A stretch of DNA of 5,692 nt from Bacteroidales bacterium UBA3824 (GCA_002393195.1 DGIK01000071.1:11126-16817); one strand, 5' to 3'; counted from the stretch's first letter, positions 1 through 5,517 are shown. The notes: generated by a model from the sequence alone, not told the origin. Numbers and translations are program-made.

Positions 1-234
1 AACGGCAACCGCTACGGCAATAGTCAGAACGACCGTTATGGCAATGGCAACAACAGCCGCTACGGCAACAATCAAAACAACCGTTACAGCAACGACCGCT
101 ACTCCAATGGCAACGACCGCTATGGCAACAACCAAAACAGCCGTTACTCCAACAATGGCGGCTACCGTCGCGACAACGGCAACAATGGCGGCTACAACAA
201 TTACAACGACGGCGAGACCCGTCGCGGCAATTAC
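1..234 (+). repeat. Degenerate in-frame repeats encoding an N/G/R/Y-rich tail
   Basis: The start of the window consists of imperfect copies of codon blocks reading roughly N-[DNS]-R-Y-[GS]-N, for example [24 protein letters not shown] and NSRYSN, followed by NNGGYRR/NNGGYNN blocks. The DNA repeats as well (aac-gac-cgc-tat-ggc-aac and variants), so expansion and contraction by slippage is likely. The segment is cut by the window edge and its full length is unknown. It is part of the pseudouridine synthase reading frame and likely forms a flexible RNA-binding tail; that role is inference. Confidence 0.75.
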
Positions 235-1137
235 AGCCGTCAGGGCAGCAAATACACTGTCGATGAGCAGGGATACCACCACAAGAAATATTGGGACCAC
301 TCCGACCGCAAGAAAAAGGCTTTTGAAGACGCTGTGGAGCGCGAGGACGACTTTATGGAGCACGATGGCAAAATCCGCCTCAATAAGTACCTCGCCAATA
401 GCGGCATGTGTTCGCGCCGCGAGGCAGACCGTCTCATCAAGGCTGGACAAGTGGAGGTGAACGGCGAGATTGTTACCGAAATGGGCGTCAAGGTGAGCAT
501 GTCTGACGAAGTGAAATTCAACGGTATGATAATCAAGCCCGAACACAAGCGTTACATCCTCCTCAATAAGCCCAAGGACTACATCACCACCCTCAAAGAC
601 CCGAACGCAAGGCATACCGTGATGGATTTGATAGAGGGCGCGTGCAAGGAGCGCGTTTATCCCGTGGGCAGGCTCGATAGAAATACGACGGGCGTATTGC
701 TCTTCACCAACGACGGCGACCTCGCCAAAAAACTCACTCACCCGAGCAACGAGATTCAGAAGATTTACCACGTAACTACCGACAAGGCTGTTACCGTGGC
801 AGACATCGAGAAAATAGCGGAAGGATTTGAGTTGGAGGACGGCTTCATCAAGGCAGACGAGGTGGGCTATCTCGACCAACACAACAAATGCGAGGTGGGC
901 ATCCGCATCCATTCCGGCAGAAACAGGATTGTGCGCAGGATTTTTGAGTATCTTGGCTACGACGTTGAGAAACTCGACCGCCTGAGTTTTGCAGGTCTCG
1001 ACAAGAAGGGCCTCGGACGCGGACGTTGGAGATTCCTGAGCGAAAAGGAGGTTGGCTTCCTTTATATGATCAGCAACAAGAAGGCTGTGGAAGACCAGAG
1101 GGCCGCCGCTTTTTCTGACGATGACATCAATGAATAG
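1..1137 (+). CDS. rluB: RsuA/RluB-family rRNA pseudouridine synthase with low-complexity N-terminal tail (5' partial)
   Basis: This enzyme isomerises a uridine in ribosomal RNA to pseudouridine; RluB acts on 23S rRNA, but the target here is inferred from family resemblance only. The frame is open from base 1 to the TAG at 1135-1137, so the start lies upstream and 378 codons are visible. The first ~80 codons are Asn/Gly/Arg/Tyr-rich and probably disordered. An S4 RNA-binding domain follows (about 367-510; [21 protein letters not shown]). The catalytic domain has [11 protein letters not shown] and the signature [13 protein letters not shown], with the catalytic Asp at 676-678. The late motif [15 protein letters not shown] lies at about 916-960. 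Internal starts such as GTG 334 would discard the tail and are not needed. The gene ends 3 bases before the prenyltransferase, so the two are probably co-transcribed. RsuA and RluF are alternative family members. Confidence 0.93.
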   Translation, partial: NGNRYGNSQNDRYGNGNNSRYGNNQNNRYSNDRYSNGNDRYGNNQNSRYSNNGGYRRDNGNNGGYNNYNDGETRRGNYSRQGSKYTVDEQGYHHKKYWDHSDRKKKAFEDAVEREDDFMEHDGKIRLNKYLANSGMCSRREADRLIKAGQVEVNGEIVTEMGVKVSMSDEVKFNGMIIKPEHKRYILLNKPKDYITTLKDPNARHTVMDLIEGACKERVYPVGRLDRNTTGVLLFTNDGDLAKKLTHPSNEIQKIYHVTTDKAVTVADIEKIAEGFELEDGFIKADEVGYLDQHNKCEVGIRIHSGRNRIVRRIFEYLGYDVEKLDRLSFAGLDKKGLGRGRWRFLSEKEVGFLYMISNKKAVEDQRAAAFSDDDINE

Positions 1138-1140
1138 GCG

Positions 1141-2004
1141 ATGCTCGAAAACGTCAAAAAGTATTTTAAGATGGTTCGGTTTGCGCATACGGTGTTTGCA
1201 ATGCCGTTTGCGCTAATCGGATTTTTCCTTGGCATCAAGGCGGCAGGCGGATTTGATTGGCTGTTGCTCTTGGAGGTGGTGCTGTGCATGGTGTTTGCGA
1301 GGAATACGGCGATGGGATTTAATCGCTGGTTAGACCGCGATATTGATGCCATGAACCCCCGCACAAGTCGCCGCGAAATACCCGCCGGAAAGATTTCGCC
1401 ACGGAATGCGATGGTTTTCATTATTGTAAATATCATTCTTTTTATCGCCACCACGTTCTTTATCAACAGGTTAGTGTTTTATCTTTCGCCAATCGCGCTT
1501 TTTGTGGTGATGTTCTACAGTTATACCAAAAGGTTCACTCCGTTGTGCCATTTTGTGCTTGGGTGCGGGCTCGCGCTTGCGCCTATCGGTGCGTATTTGG
1601 CTGTGACGGGCGAGTTTGCTGTGCTGCCGTTGGTGTATTCGTTTATGGTGCTGACATGGGTGAGCGGCTTCGATATCATTTATTCGTTGCAGGACGCGGA
1701 GTTTGATACGGACAAACATTTACATTCCGTACCTCAATGGCTTGGCATCAAGGGCGCGCTTAGGCTCTCGGCTGCGGTGCATGTTGTCACGGCGTTGCTT
1801 GTGTTTGTGGCGGGCTATCTTCAGGGCGCGGGCGTGATGTTCACTATTGGCGCGGGCATTTTCTGCGTGCTTTTGGCGCGTCAACATTCGATTGTTAAGG
1901 CTGACGACCTGAGCCGCGTCAACGTTGCATTCGGCACATTCAACGGCGTGGCGAGCTGCGTATTTGCAGCGTTTGACATCGTGGATATTTTGTTTGGGGC
2001 TTGA
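1141..2004 (+). CDS. UbiA-family polyprenyltransferase (MqnP-like)
   Basis: This is an integral membrane prenyltransferase that attaches a polyprenyl chain to an aromatic acceptor during quinone synthesis. The 287 residues are a normal full length. Both Asp-rich motifs that bind Mg-diphosphate are intact: NRWLDRDID (N61, D65, D69) and [12 protein letters not shown] (D178, Y181, D185, D189). [13 protein letters not shown] (72-84), [12 protein letters not shown] (126-137) and [10 protein letters not shown] match the subgroup called 'UbiA-like, other', which includes MqnP of the futalosine menaquinone route. The hydrophobic pattern suggests 8-9 membrane helices. Many Bacteroidota make menaquinone by the classical MenA route, so the acceptor is uncertain and no symbol is assigned. 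The ATG lies 3 bases after the preceding stop, without a clear ribosome binding site. It probably shares a transcript with the upstream gene. Confidence 0.93.
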   Translation: MLENVKKYFKMVRFAHTVFAMPFALIGFFLGIKAAGGFDWLLLLEVVLCMVFARNTAMGFNRWLDRDIDAMNPRTSRREIPAGKISPRNAMVFIIVNIILFIATTFFINRLVFYLSPIALFVVMFYSYTKRFTPLCHFVLGCGLALAPIGAYLAVTGEFAVLPLVYSFMVLTWVSGFDIIYSLQDAEFDTDKHLHSVPQWLGIKGALRLSAAVHVVTALLVFVAGYLQGAGVMFTIGAGIFCVLLARQHSIVKADDLSRVNVAFGTFNGVASCVFAAFDIVDILFGA

Positions 2005-2049
2005 ACAACGAATTTGTCTTATTTTTTTTCAAAAAAATTTGGAGTTTTG

Positions 2050-2081
2050 TTTGGTGGATAAAAAAATAAGTCCTAATTTTA
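2050..2081 (+). promoter_or_regulatory. Predicted Bacteroidota promoter of the CRISPR leader
   Basis: A -33 element TTTG (2050-2053) is followed after exactly 20 bases by TAATTTTA (2074-2081), which matches the Bacteroidota -7 consensus TAnnTTTG except for its last base. Transcription would start near 2086-2090, a few bases before the boxA-like element, and run toward the repeats. It lies about 45 bp after the prenyltransferase stop, in the same direction. Confidence 0.6.
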
Positions 2082-2098
2082 GGGCGTGAAAAAAAGCG

Positions 2099-2110
2099 GT
2101 TCTTTGACAT
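2099..2110 (+). promoter_or_regulatory. boxA-like antitermination element
   Basis: The sequence GTTCTTTGACAT resembles boxA, the NusB/NusE-binding RNA element found at the start of rRNA operons. boxA elements are also known in CRISPR leaders, where they protect long untranslated array transcripts from early termination. Here the element sits about 10 bases after the predicted start site and about 255 bases before the first repeat. There is no rRNA gene in the window, so the CRISPR-leader reading is preferred. Confidence 0.55.
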
Positions 2111-2365
2111 ATTGAGAAAAGCAAGAACAACGAACTAAGAAAAAGTCTTAGAGAAATAAGTCTCAAAAAAGTAAGGATTCGAAAAAGGCGGCAACACAAC
2201 TTCCGCGTGCTTTTTAACATTTGTTTAGAAAAACTGGAAGCTGAACTTTACATCAAAAGTAAAGTTTACTATCGCAAAAAGGGGTTAATTTCTCTTAAAA
2301 TCTCTTAAACAACTGTTAAAATAGAATCCTAACTCTCTGACGCTGAAAGCATTACATTTTTTGCT

Positions 2366-2477
2366 GTCAGAGAGCATATTCCATTAGAACAAGGATTAAG
2401 ACGTTAGAACTTATAGGAGGTTAGTTTTGTTTCCATTCTCGTCAGAGAGCATATTCCATTAGAACAAGGATTAAGAC
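2366..2477 (+). CRISPR. Minimal CRISPR-type array: two 37-nt repeats, one 38-nt spacer
   Basis: Two identical 37-nt repeats lie at 2366-2402 and 2441-2477 and enclose a unique 38-nt spacer (2403-2440). Each begins GTCAGAGAGCATATTCC and ends AACAAGGATTAAGAC. The last eight bases, ATTAAGAC, resemble the ATTGAAAC-type 5' handle of crRNAs from many type I and III systems. This orientation agrees with a leader on the left. The repeat is hardly palindromic beyond its GTC/GAC ends. A third identical but truncated copy occurs at 3208-3240. There are no cas genes here, so the array is an orphan or relies on cas genes elsewhere. With a single spacer, a non-CRISPR direct repeat remains possible. Confidence 0.65.
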
Positions 2478-2478
2478 T

Positions 2479-2521
2479 AAAAAAGCCGTCAAGGAAGATA
2501 ATGTTCCATGACGACTTTTTT
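2479..2521. terminator. Bidirectional hairpin terminator between array and minus-strand gene
   Basis: Arms at 2479-2496 and 2504-2521 pair over 18 positions with two mismatches around a 7-nt loop. The stem is flanked by six A on the left and a T run on the right, so it can terminate in both directions. On the minus strand it directly follows the stop codon of the 2521-3030 gene. On the plus strand it would stop the array transcript one or two bases after the second repeat. Confidence 0.8.
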
Positions 2522-3030
2522 TAATATAAATAAACTGGTATGTTATATTTGGTTTCCAATATATTTAAAATGTTTTTATTCGTTAGTGTCAAAACAATGT
2601 TTTCCGAATCAGTATGAAAATATACAAATGTAGAATCATACTTATTATAATGTGGGTTGATTTCCCATTCGTGTAAACTTTCTTTCGTACCTGAAATGGT
2701 TACAGGGAAATATTTTTTATTTTCATTTTCAACATATCCAAATCCCAACAAGACTGTATAACTAATTACAGATACTATTGTGTCAGAATAGTAATGATAA
2801 TGATATGTTCGACATTCTTCTTCGTTATACTTTTCTGTTATTTTTTCCCACAATGGTTGTTGAATGGAGTCTTTCCGAATTATTTCAAATAATCGTCCAA
2901 AAAAGGTTATCGTATCGCTGCAATTCCGAATTTCCAATTTCGGTATTTTGATGGCTGATTCTGATAACGTCTGACCTTGTGCAGACAATGCCATAAGCAT
3001 CACTGCGATTATAGTGATTACATTTTTCAT
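2521..3030 (-). CDS. Small exported protein of unknown function
   Basis: No known family was recognised in this 169-residue protein. Residues 1-19 (MKNVITIIAVMLMALSAQG) form a typical signal peptide: a lysine, a hydrophobic core and a small-residue cleavage region before QTLSES. There is no lipobox cysteine, so a periplasmic or secreted soluble protein is likely. The mature part is polar and rich in aromatic residues and Asn/Thr, with a YHYHYY stretch and two cysteines. The coding sequence is much more AT-rich than the flanking housekeeping genes, a hint of transfer. It stands alone, opposite to its neighbours, with a possible promoter at 3105-3112, a terminator directly after its stop, and CRISPR-type repeat copies on both sides. 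ATG 3030 is chosen because the signal peptide begins there. Confidence 0.72.
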   Translation of the reverse strand: MKNVITIIAVMLMALSAQGQTLSESAIKIPKLEIRNCSDTITFFGRLFEIIRKDSIQQPLWEKITEKYNEEECRTYHYHYYSDTIVSVISYTVLLGFGYVENENKKYFPVTISGTKESLHEWEINPHYNKYDSTFVYFHTDSENIVLTLTNKNILNILETKYNIPVYLY

Positions 3031-3104
3031 AGGCTTATAATTTTAAATTTGTTGATTTTGTTGTTTCTCGTTTAAACATATTCTTTCGTTTTTAATGTTC
3101 GTTG

Positions 3105-3112
3105 CAAATATA
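3105..3112 (-). promoter_or_regulatory. Possible -7 promoter element for the exported-protein gene
   Basis: Read on the minus strand, these bases are TATATTTG, an exact match to the Bacteroidota -7 consensus TAnnTTTG. They lie about 75 bp before the ATG at 3030. No clear TTTG is present at the expected -33 distance (only a weak TTAC near 3131-3134), so the call is tentative. Confidence 0.4.
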
Positions 3113-3147
3113 ACTATTCTTACGGATAATGTAAGTTAATTTTTATT

Positions 3148-3192
3148 AAAAACGCACTCGGCTTGTTGTTATTGTGTGCCGAGCGCGTTTTT
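3148..3192. terminator. Bidirectional terminator-type hairpin
   Basis: Arms AAAAACGCACTCGGC (3148-3162) and GCCGAGCGCGTTTTT (3178-3192) pair over 15 positions with one A/C mismatch, around a 15-nt loop. A and T runs on the two sides allow termination in either direction. It would insulate the exported-protein gene from transcripts arising in the REP block, and stop rightward transcripts before the third CRISPR-type repeat. No gene ends directly at it. Confidence 0.65.
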
Positions 3193-3207
3193 GTTACAAC
3201 CCTTTGA

Positions 3208-3240
3208 GTCAGAGAGCATATTCCATTAGAACAAGGATTA
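3208..3240 (+). repeat. Third CRISPR-type repeat, truncated at its 3' end
   Basis: The first 33 bases of the 37-nt repeat are present without mismatch, from GTCAGAGAG to AAGGATTA. The last four bases (AGAC) are replaced by TTGC, which leads straight into the first REP palindrome. It is in the same orientation as the two array copies. It lies 730 bp beyond copy 2, with the exported-protein gene between. It fits a degenerate leader-distal end of a formerly continuous array. Confidence 0.75.
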
Positions 3241-3244
3241 TTGC

Positions 3245-3272
3245 GTATGGACGCGGCGCGCCGCGTCCATAC
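3245..3272. repeat. REP palindrome 1, unit 1 (perfect 28-nt)
   Basis: This is a perfect inverted repeat with arms of 14 bases and no loop, centred on GGCGCGCC. Homologous copies lie at 3514-3541 (one G-T pair), 3777-3804 (a central G-T pair) and 4022-4049 (one G-T pair, plus a compensated T-A to G-C change). Confidence 0.85.
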
Positions 3273-3337
3273 AATCGAACCGACAGCGAACAGAACCATT
3301 ATTCATTCGACAAATTCATTTTAACGGAAAACATTTT

Positions 3338-3359
3338 GGGCGGACACGCTGGTCCGCCC
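3338..3359. repeat. REP palindrome 2 (GGGCGGAC hairpin), unit 1
   Basis: Arms of 8 bp (3338-3345 and 3352-3359) enclose a 6-nt loop. The copy at 3600-3623 has 9-bp arms. The copy at 3869-3892 keeps pairing through two G-T wobbles. Palindrome 4 of each unit (3466-3487, 3729-3750, 3994-4015) is close to the reverse complement of this element. Confidence 0.8.
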
Positions 3360-3390
3360 CTGCAAATCTTTGAAATTCAATATGTAAAAT

Positions 3391-3437
3391 AAATGGGACA
3401 AAATAAGGCGGCGTTGCCGCCTTATTTTGTCCCATTT
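3391..3437. repeat. REP palindrome 3 (22-bp hairpin, 3-nt loop), unit 1
   Basis: This is a perfect 22-bp stem (3391-3412 with 3416-3437) around the loop GTT. The copy in unit 2 (3654-3700) is also perfect but has the loop AAC, the reverse complement. The copy in unit 3 has a 16-bp perfect stem (3928-3943 with 3947-3962) and loop AAT, with different stem bases that still pair. As RNA this would be a very stable hairpin. Confidence 0.85.
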
Positions 3438-3488
3438 CCCCCACACGCAAAAACGCACCATGTAGGGGCGGACCTTTGTGTCCGTCCG

Positions 3489-3509
3489 ATTCCATTAGAA
3501 CAAGGATTA
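3489..3509 (+). repeat. CRISPR-repeat fragment at the start of REP unit 2
   Basis: Bases 13-33 of the 37-nt repeat (ATTCCATTAGAAC through AAGGATTA) are reproduced exactly. The left flank is REP sequence (GTCCGTCCG) rather than the first 12 bases of the repeat, which marks a junction inside ATTCC. Confidence 0.85.
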
Positions 3510-3751
3510 TTGCGTATGGACGTGGCGCGCCGCGTCCATACAATCGAACCGCCAGCGAACAGAACCATCCGCCAATTTCATTTTTTTCGGAAAACATTCG
3601 GGGCGGACACGCAGGTCCGCCCCTGCAAGTCATTGAAATTCAATATGTAAAATAAATGGGACAAAATAAGGCGGCAACGCCGCCTTATTTTGTCCCATTT
3701 CCCCCACACGCAAAAACGCACCATGTAGGGGCGGACCTTTGTGTCCGTCCG

Positions 3752-3772
3752 ATTCCATTAGAACAAGGATTA
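3752..3772 (+). repeat. CRISPR-repeat fragment at the start of REP unit 3
   Basis: This is the same exact 21-nt fragment with the same GTCCGTCCG left flank as in unit 2. In the fourth, partial unit (from 4017) ATTCC is followed directly by GTAGGGACG, so the CRISPR-derived bases are missing there. Confidence 0.85.
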
Positions 3773-4070
3773 TTGCGTATGGACGCGGCGTGCCGCGTCC
3801 ATACAATCGAACCGACAGCGAACAGAACCATTATTCATTCGACAAATTCATTTTAACAGAAAACATTCGGGGCGGACACGCAGGTTTGCCCCTGCAAGTC
3901 ATTGAAATTCAATATGTAAAATAAATTGAGAAATGAAGGCGGCAATGCCGCCTTCATTTCTCCCATCCCCCCACACAAAAAAACAACGTGTAGGGGCGGA
4001 CTTTTGTGTCCGTCCGATTCCGTAGGGACGTGGCGCGCCGCGTCCCTACAATCGAACCGACAACATTAAA

Positions 4071-4177
4071 AAATCTGCATCACCACCCTAATTTATCCTC
4101 CGAAAATCTGCATCTTCCCCAATATTATCCTCCGAAAATCTGCATCATCACCAAAAATAACCTTTGGAAATCTGCAT
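4071..4177 (+). repeat. Four phased direct repeats of AAATCTGCAT upstream of the ATPase gene
   Basis: Exact copies of AAATCTGCAT lie at 4071-4080, 4104-4113, 4136-4145 and 4168-4177, with spacings of 33, 32 and 32 bp, close to three helical turns. Copies 2 and 3 share a longer context (ATCCTCCGAAAATCTGCATC). The last copy falls between the -33 and -7 elements of the predicted ATPase promoter. The arrangement suggests cooperative binding of a regulator to one face of the DNA. The binding protein is unknown; the ATPase itself is one candidate. Confidence 0.8.
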
Positions 4178-4194
4178 AAAGTTTTTTAATTTTG
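4163..4194 (+). promoter_or_regulatory. Bacteroidota promoter of the ATPase gene
   Basis: TTTG (4163-4166), a 20-base gap, then TAATTTTG (4187-4194): both elements match the TTTG/TAnnTTTG consensus exactly. Transcription should begin around 4199-4203, giving a leader of roughly 16-20 bases before ATG 4219. The fourth AAATCTGCAT repeat lies in the spacer, where a bound protein would block RNA polymerase. Confidence 0.75.
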
Positions 4195-4218
4195 CGCGGA
4201 ATAAATGATTGTGCTATT

Positions 4219-5517
4219 ATGCTAAGACGCAAGATTACAGACTACCTGACGCAATGGAAGGCCACGAAGCAAAAGGAGTGCCTTTTGATAAGGGGTGCGC
4301 GTCAGATAGGCAAGACTTTTATTATAGAAGATTTTGCAAAAAACAATTACGACAATTTTGTGGAAATCAATTTTGAACAGCAGCCGGTCTTAAAGACAGC
4401 CTTTGATGGCGAACTCACCGTGCCTGAGATGATCAAAAGGATTACCATACATCTTCCTGCGGCGCGTTTTGTGCCGGGGAGGACGTTGGTGTTTTTCGAC
4501 GAAATCCAGTCGTGCCCGCAGGCGAGGACTTCGCTCAAATTTTGGGCGATTGACAATCAGTATGACGTTGTGGCGTCGGGGTCGCTGTTGGGTGTCAATT
4601 ACAACGCAATATCCTCGTTCCCTGTTGGTTACGAGCGTCAGGTGGACATGTATTCATTGGATTTTGAGGAGTTTCTGTGGGCGTTGGGTATTTCTGACGA
4701 CATTATCGCATCTCTCAAAGAGCATTTTGACGGGCGTACACCGGTGGACGGTTCTATCCACGCCAAAATGATGGAATATCTGCGTGAATACATGGTAGTT
4801 GGCGGTATGCCGGAGGTTGTAAACAAGTTTTTGACGAGCCACAACTACGGCATTGTGCATCAGGAACAAGAAAAAATCCTGTCGGCGTACCTCAACGACA
4901 TCGCCAAGTATGCCGCCCCCGCCGACCGCGCTAAGGCTCGCAACTGTTTCCTGTCGGTGCCTCGTCAGTTGGCAAAAGAAAACACAAAATTCCAATATTC
5001 AGTTGTGGAGCGCAACGGCACGGCTCGCAAGTTTGTAAGTTCGTTGGACTGGCTGCGCGACGCGGGCATTGTGAATTATTGCCGCAATCTCTCCACGCTT
5101 CAATTCCCGCTTGCGGCATACGTCCGCGACGAGCAATTCCGCATCTACATGAGCGACATCGGGCTTTTGGTCGCGATGTATGGCTTTGAGATGAAGGCGG
5201 CGTTGATGGAGGACACGCTCAATGGACCAGCAAAAGGCGGCATTTATGAAAATCTCTTTGCCGACTTCCTGATGAAAAAACGGTTGCCTCTCTATTATTA
5301 TAAGAAGGACGATTCGTCGGTGGAAATAGAGTTTGTGCTCACGTCGGGGACGAGTCCGCTGCCCGTGGAAATCAAATCCAAAAATGGCCGCACACTCTCG
5401 CTCAACACCGTCCTTACATGGCAGGGCATCAGTTTCGGGTATAAATTCGGCAACTGTAATGTCGGCATCGACGGCAACAAAATTTCCATGCCACTATATT
5501 TGGCGATGTTTTTATAA
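4219..5517 (+). CDS. AAA_14/DUF4143-type ATP-binding protein
   Basis: This 432-residue protein belongs to the AAA_14 plus DUF4143 ATPases, common in Bacteroidota and of unknown cellular role. Walker A is GARQIGKT (26-33) and Walker B is TLVFFDEIQ (89-97; D94, E95). VVASGSLLG (117-125) is in the sensor-1 position, followed by YSLDFEEFLWA (145-155) and YMVVGGMPEVV (191-201). The C-terminal part carries LSDIG-like MSDIGLLVAMYG (311-322), YENLFADFL (343-351) and a PD-(D/E)XK-like pair, VEIEFVL (368-374) and PVEIKSK (382-388). Most relatives have EIDF at the first site; here Glu replaces Asp. ATG 4219 is chosen over the in-frame TTG at 4192 because TTG 4192-4194 is part of the -7 promoter element. 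The permease gene begins 17 bases downstream. Confidence 0.92.
   Translation: MLRRKITDYLTQWKATKQKECLLIRGARQIGKTFIIEDFAKNNYDNFVEINFEQQPVLKTAFDGELTVPEMIKRITIHLPAARFVPGRTLVFFDEIQSCPQARTSLKFWAIDNQYDVVASGSLLGVNYNAISSFPVGYERQVDMYSLDFEEFLWALGISDDIIASLKEHFDGRTPVDGSIHAKMMEYLREYMVVGGMPEVVNKFLTSHNYGIVHQEQEKILSAYLNDIAKYAAPADRAKARNCFLSVPRQLAKENTKFQYSVVERNGTARKFVSSLDWLRDAGIVNYCRNLSTLQFPLAAYVRDEQFRIYMSDIGLLVAMYGFEMKAALMEDTLNGPAKGGIYENLFADFLMKKRLPLYYYKKDDSSVEIEFVLTSGTSPLPVEIKSKNGRTLSLNTVLTWQGISFGYKFGNCNVGIDGNKISMPLYLAMFL

Larger units (their letters stand above)
2005..2365 (+). other. AT-rich non-coding leader upstream of the CRISPR-type repeats
   Basis: This 361-bp stretch shows no credible gene. It holds, in order, a Bacteroidota-type promoter (2050-2081), a boxA-like element (2099-2110), small hairpins at 2135-2151 (CTAAGA/TCTTAG), 2151-2164 (GAGA/TCTC) and 2244-2266 (AACTTTAC/GTAAAGTT, 7-nt loop), and the direct repeat tctcttaaaa/tctcttaaac at 2291-2310. 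It ends at the first 37-nt repeat. Promoter, boxA and AT-richness fit a CRISPR leader transcribed rightward. Direction and role are inferred from these elements and from the repeat's ATTAAGAC 3' end. Confidence 0.65.
3220..4062. repeat. REP/BIME-like block: three tandem units of 263-269 bp plus a partial fourth
   Basis: Units run 3220-3488, 3489-3751 and 3752-4016, and a remnant continues at 4017-4062. Each full unit holds, in order, 21 nt of the CRISPR-type repeat, a ~28-nt palindrome with TGGACGCGGCG arms, a linker with AATCGAACCG, a GGGCGGAC/GTCCGCCC hairpin, a GAAATTCAATATG linker, a long GCGGC/GCCGC hairpin, a CCCCCACAC linker, and a GGGCGGAC/GTCCGTCC hairpin. Two such palindromes in opposite orientation resemble bacterial interspersed mosaic elements. 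Short open frames crossing the block follow the palindromes and are unlikely to be genes. No REP-associated transposase is in the window. Confidence 0.85.

Noticed and set aside
38..460. A 140-codon Thr/Ala-rich frame on the + strand
   Set aside because: It is an out-of-frame reading of the repetitive start of the pseudouridine synthase gene; the real frame continues into the S4 domain.
2014..2045. Possible terminator after the prenyltransferase gene (T and A runs)
   Set aside because: The A/T tracts could pair but there is no GC-containing stem, and the tracts sit next to the leader promoter; not strong enough to call.
2099..2110. Start of an rRNA operon suggested by the boxA-like motif
   Set aside because: No rRNA or tRNA sequence follows; the next elements are the 37-nt repeats.
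2029..2220. A 63-codon minus-strand frame in the leader
   Set aside because: It is Leu/Phe/Ser-rich from A/T runs, overlaps the predicted promoter and boxA, and has no recognisable features.
2441..3240. Integron-style gene cassette flanked by attC sites
   Set aside because: The flanking repeats are direct, barely palindromic and of CRISPR size with a regular 38-nt spacer between two copies; no attC-like bulged stem or integrase is visible.
3174..3924. Several open frames of 61-105 codons on both strands across the REP block
   Set aside because: They translate the palindromes and linkers, repeat one another unit by unit, appear on both strands because the DNA is palindromic, and have no promoter or conserved domain.
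4192..4218. Upstream TTG start that would add nine residues to the ATPase
   Set aside because: The TTG is the end of the -7 promoter element TAATTTTG, so it would not be transcribed; ATG 4219 lies at a normal distance.
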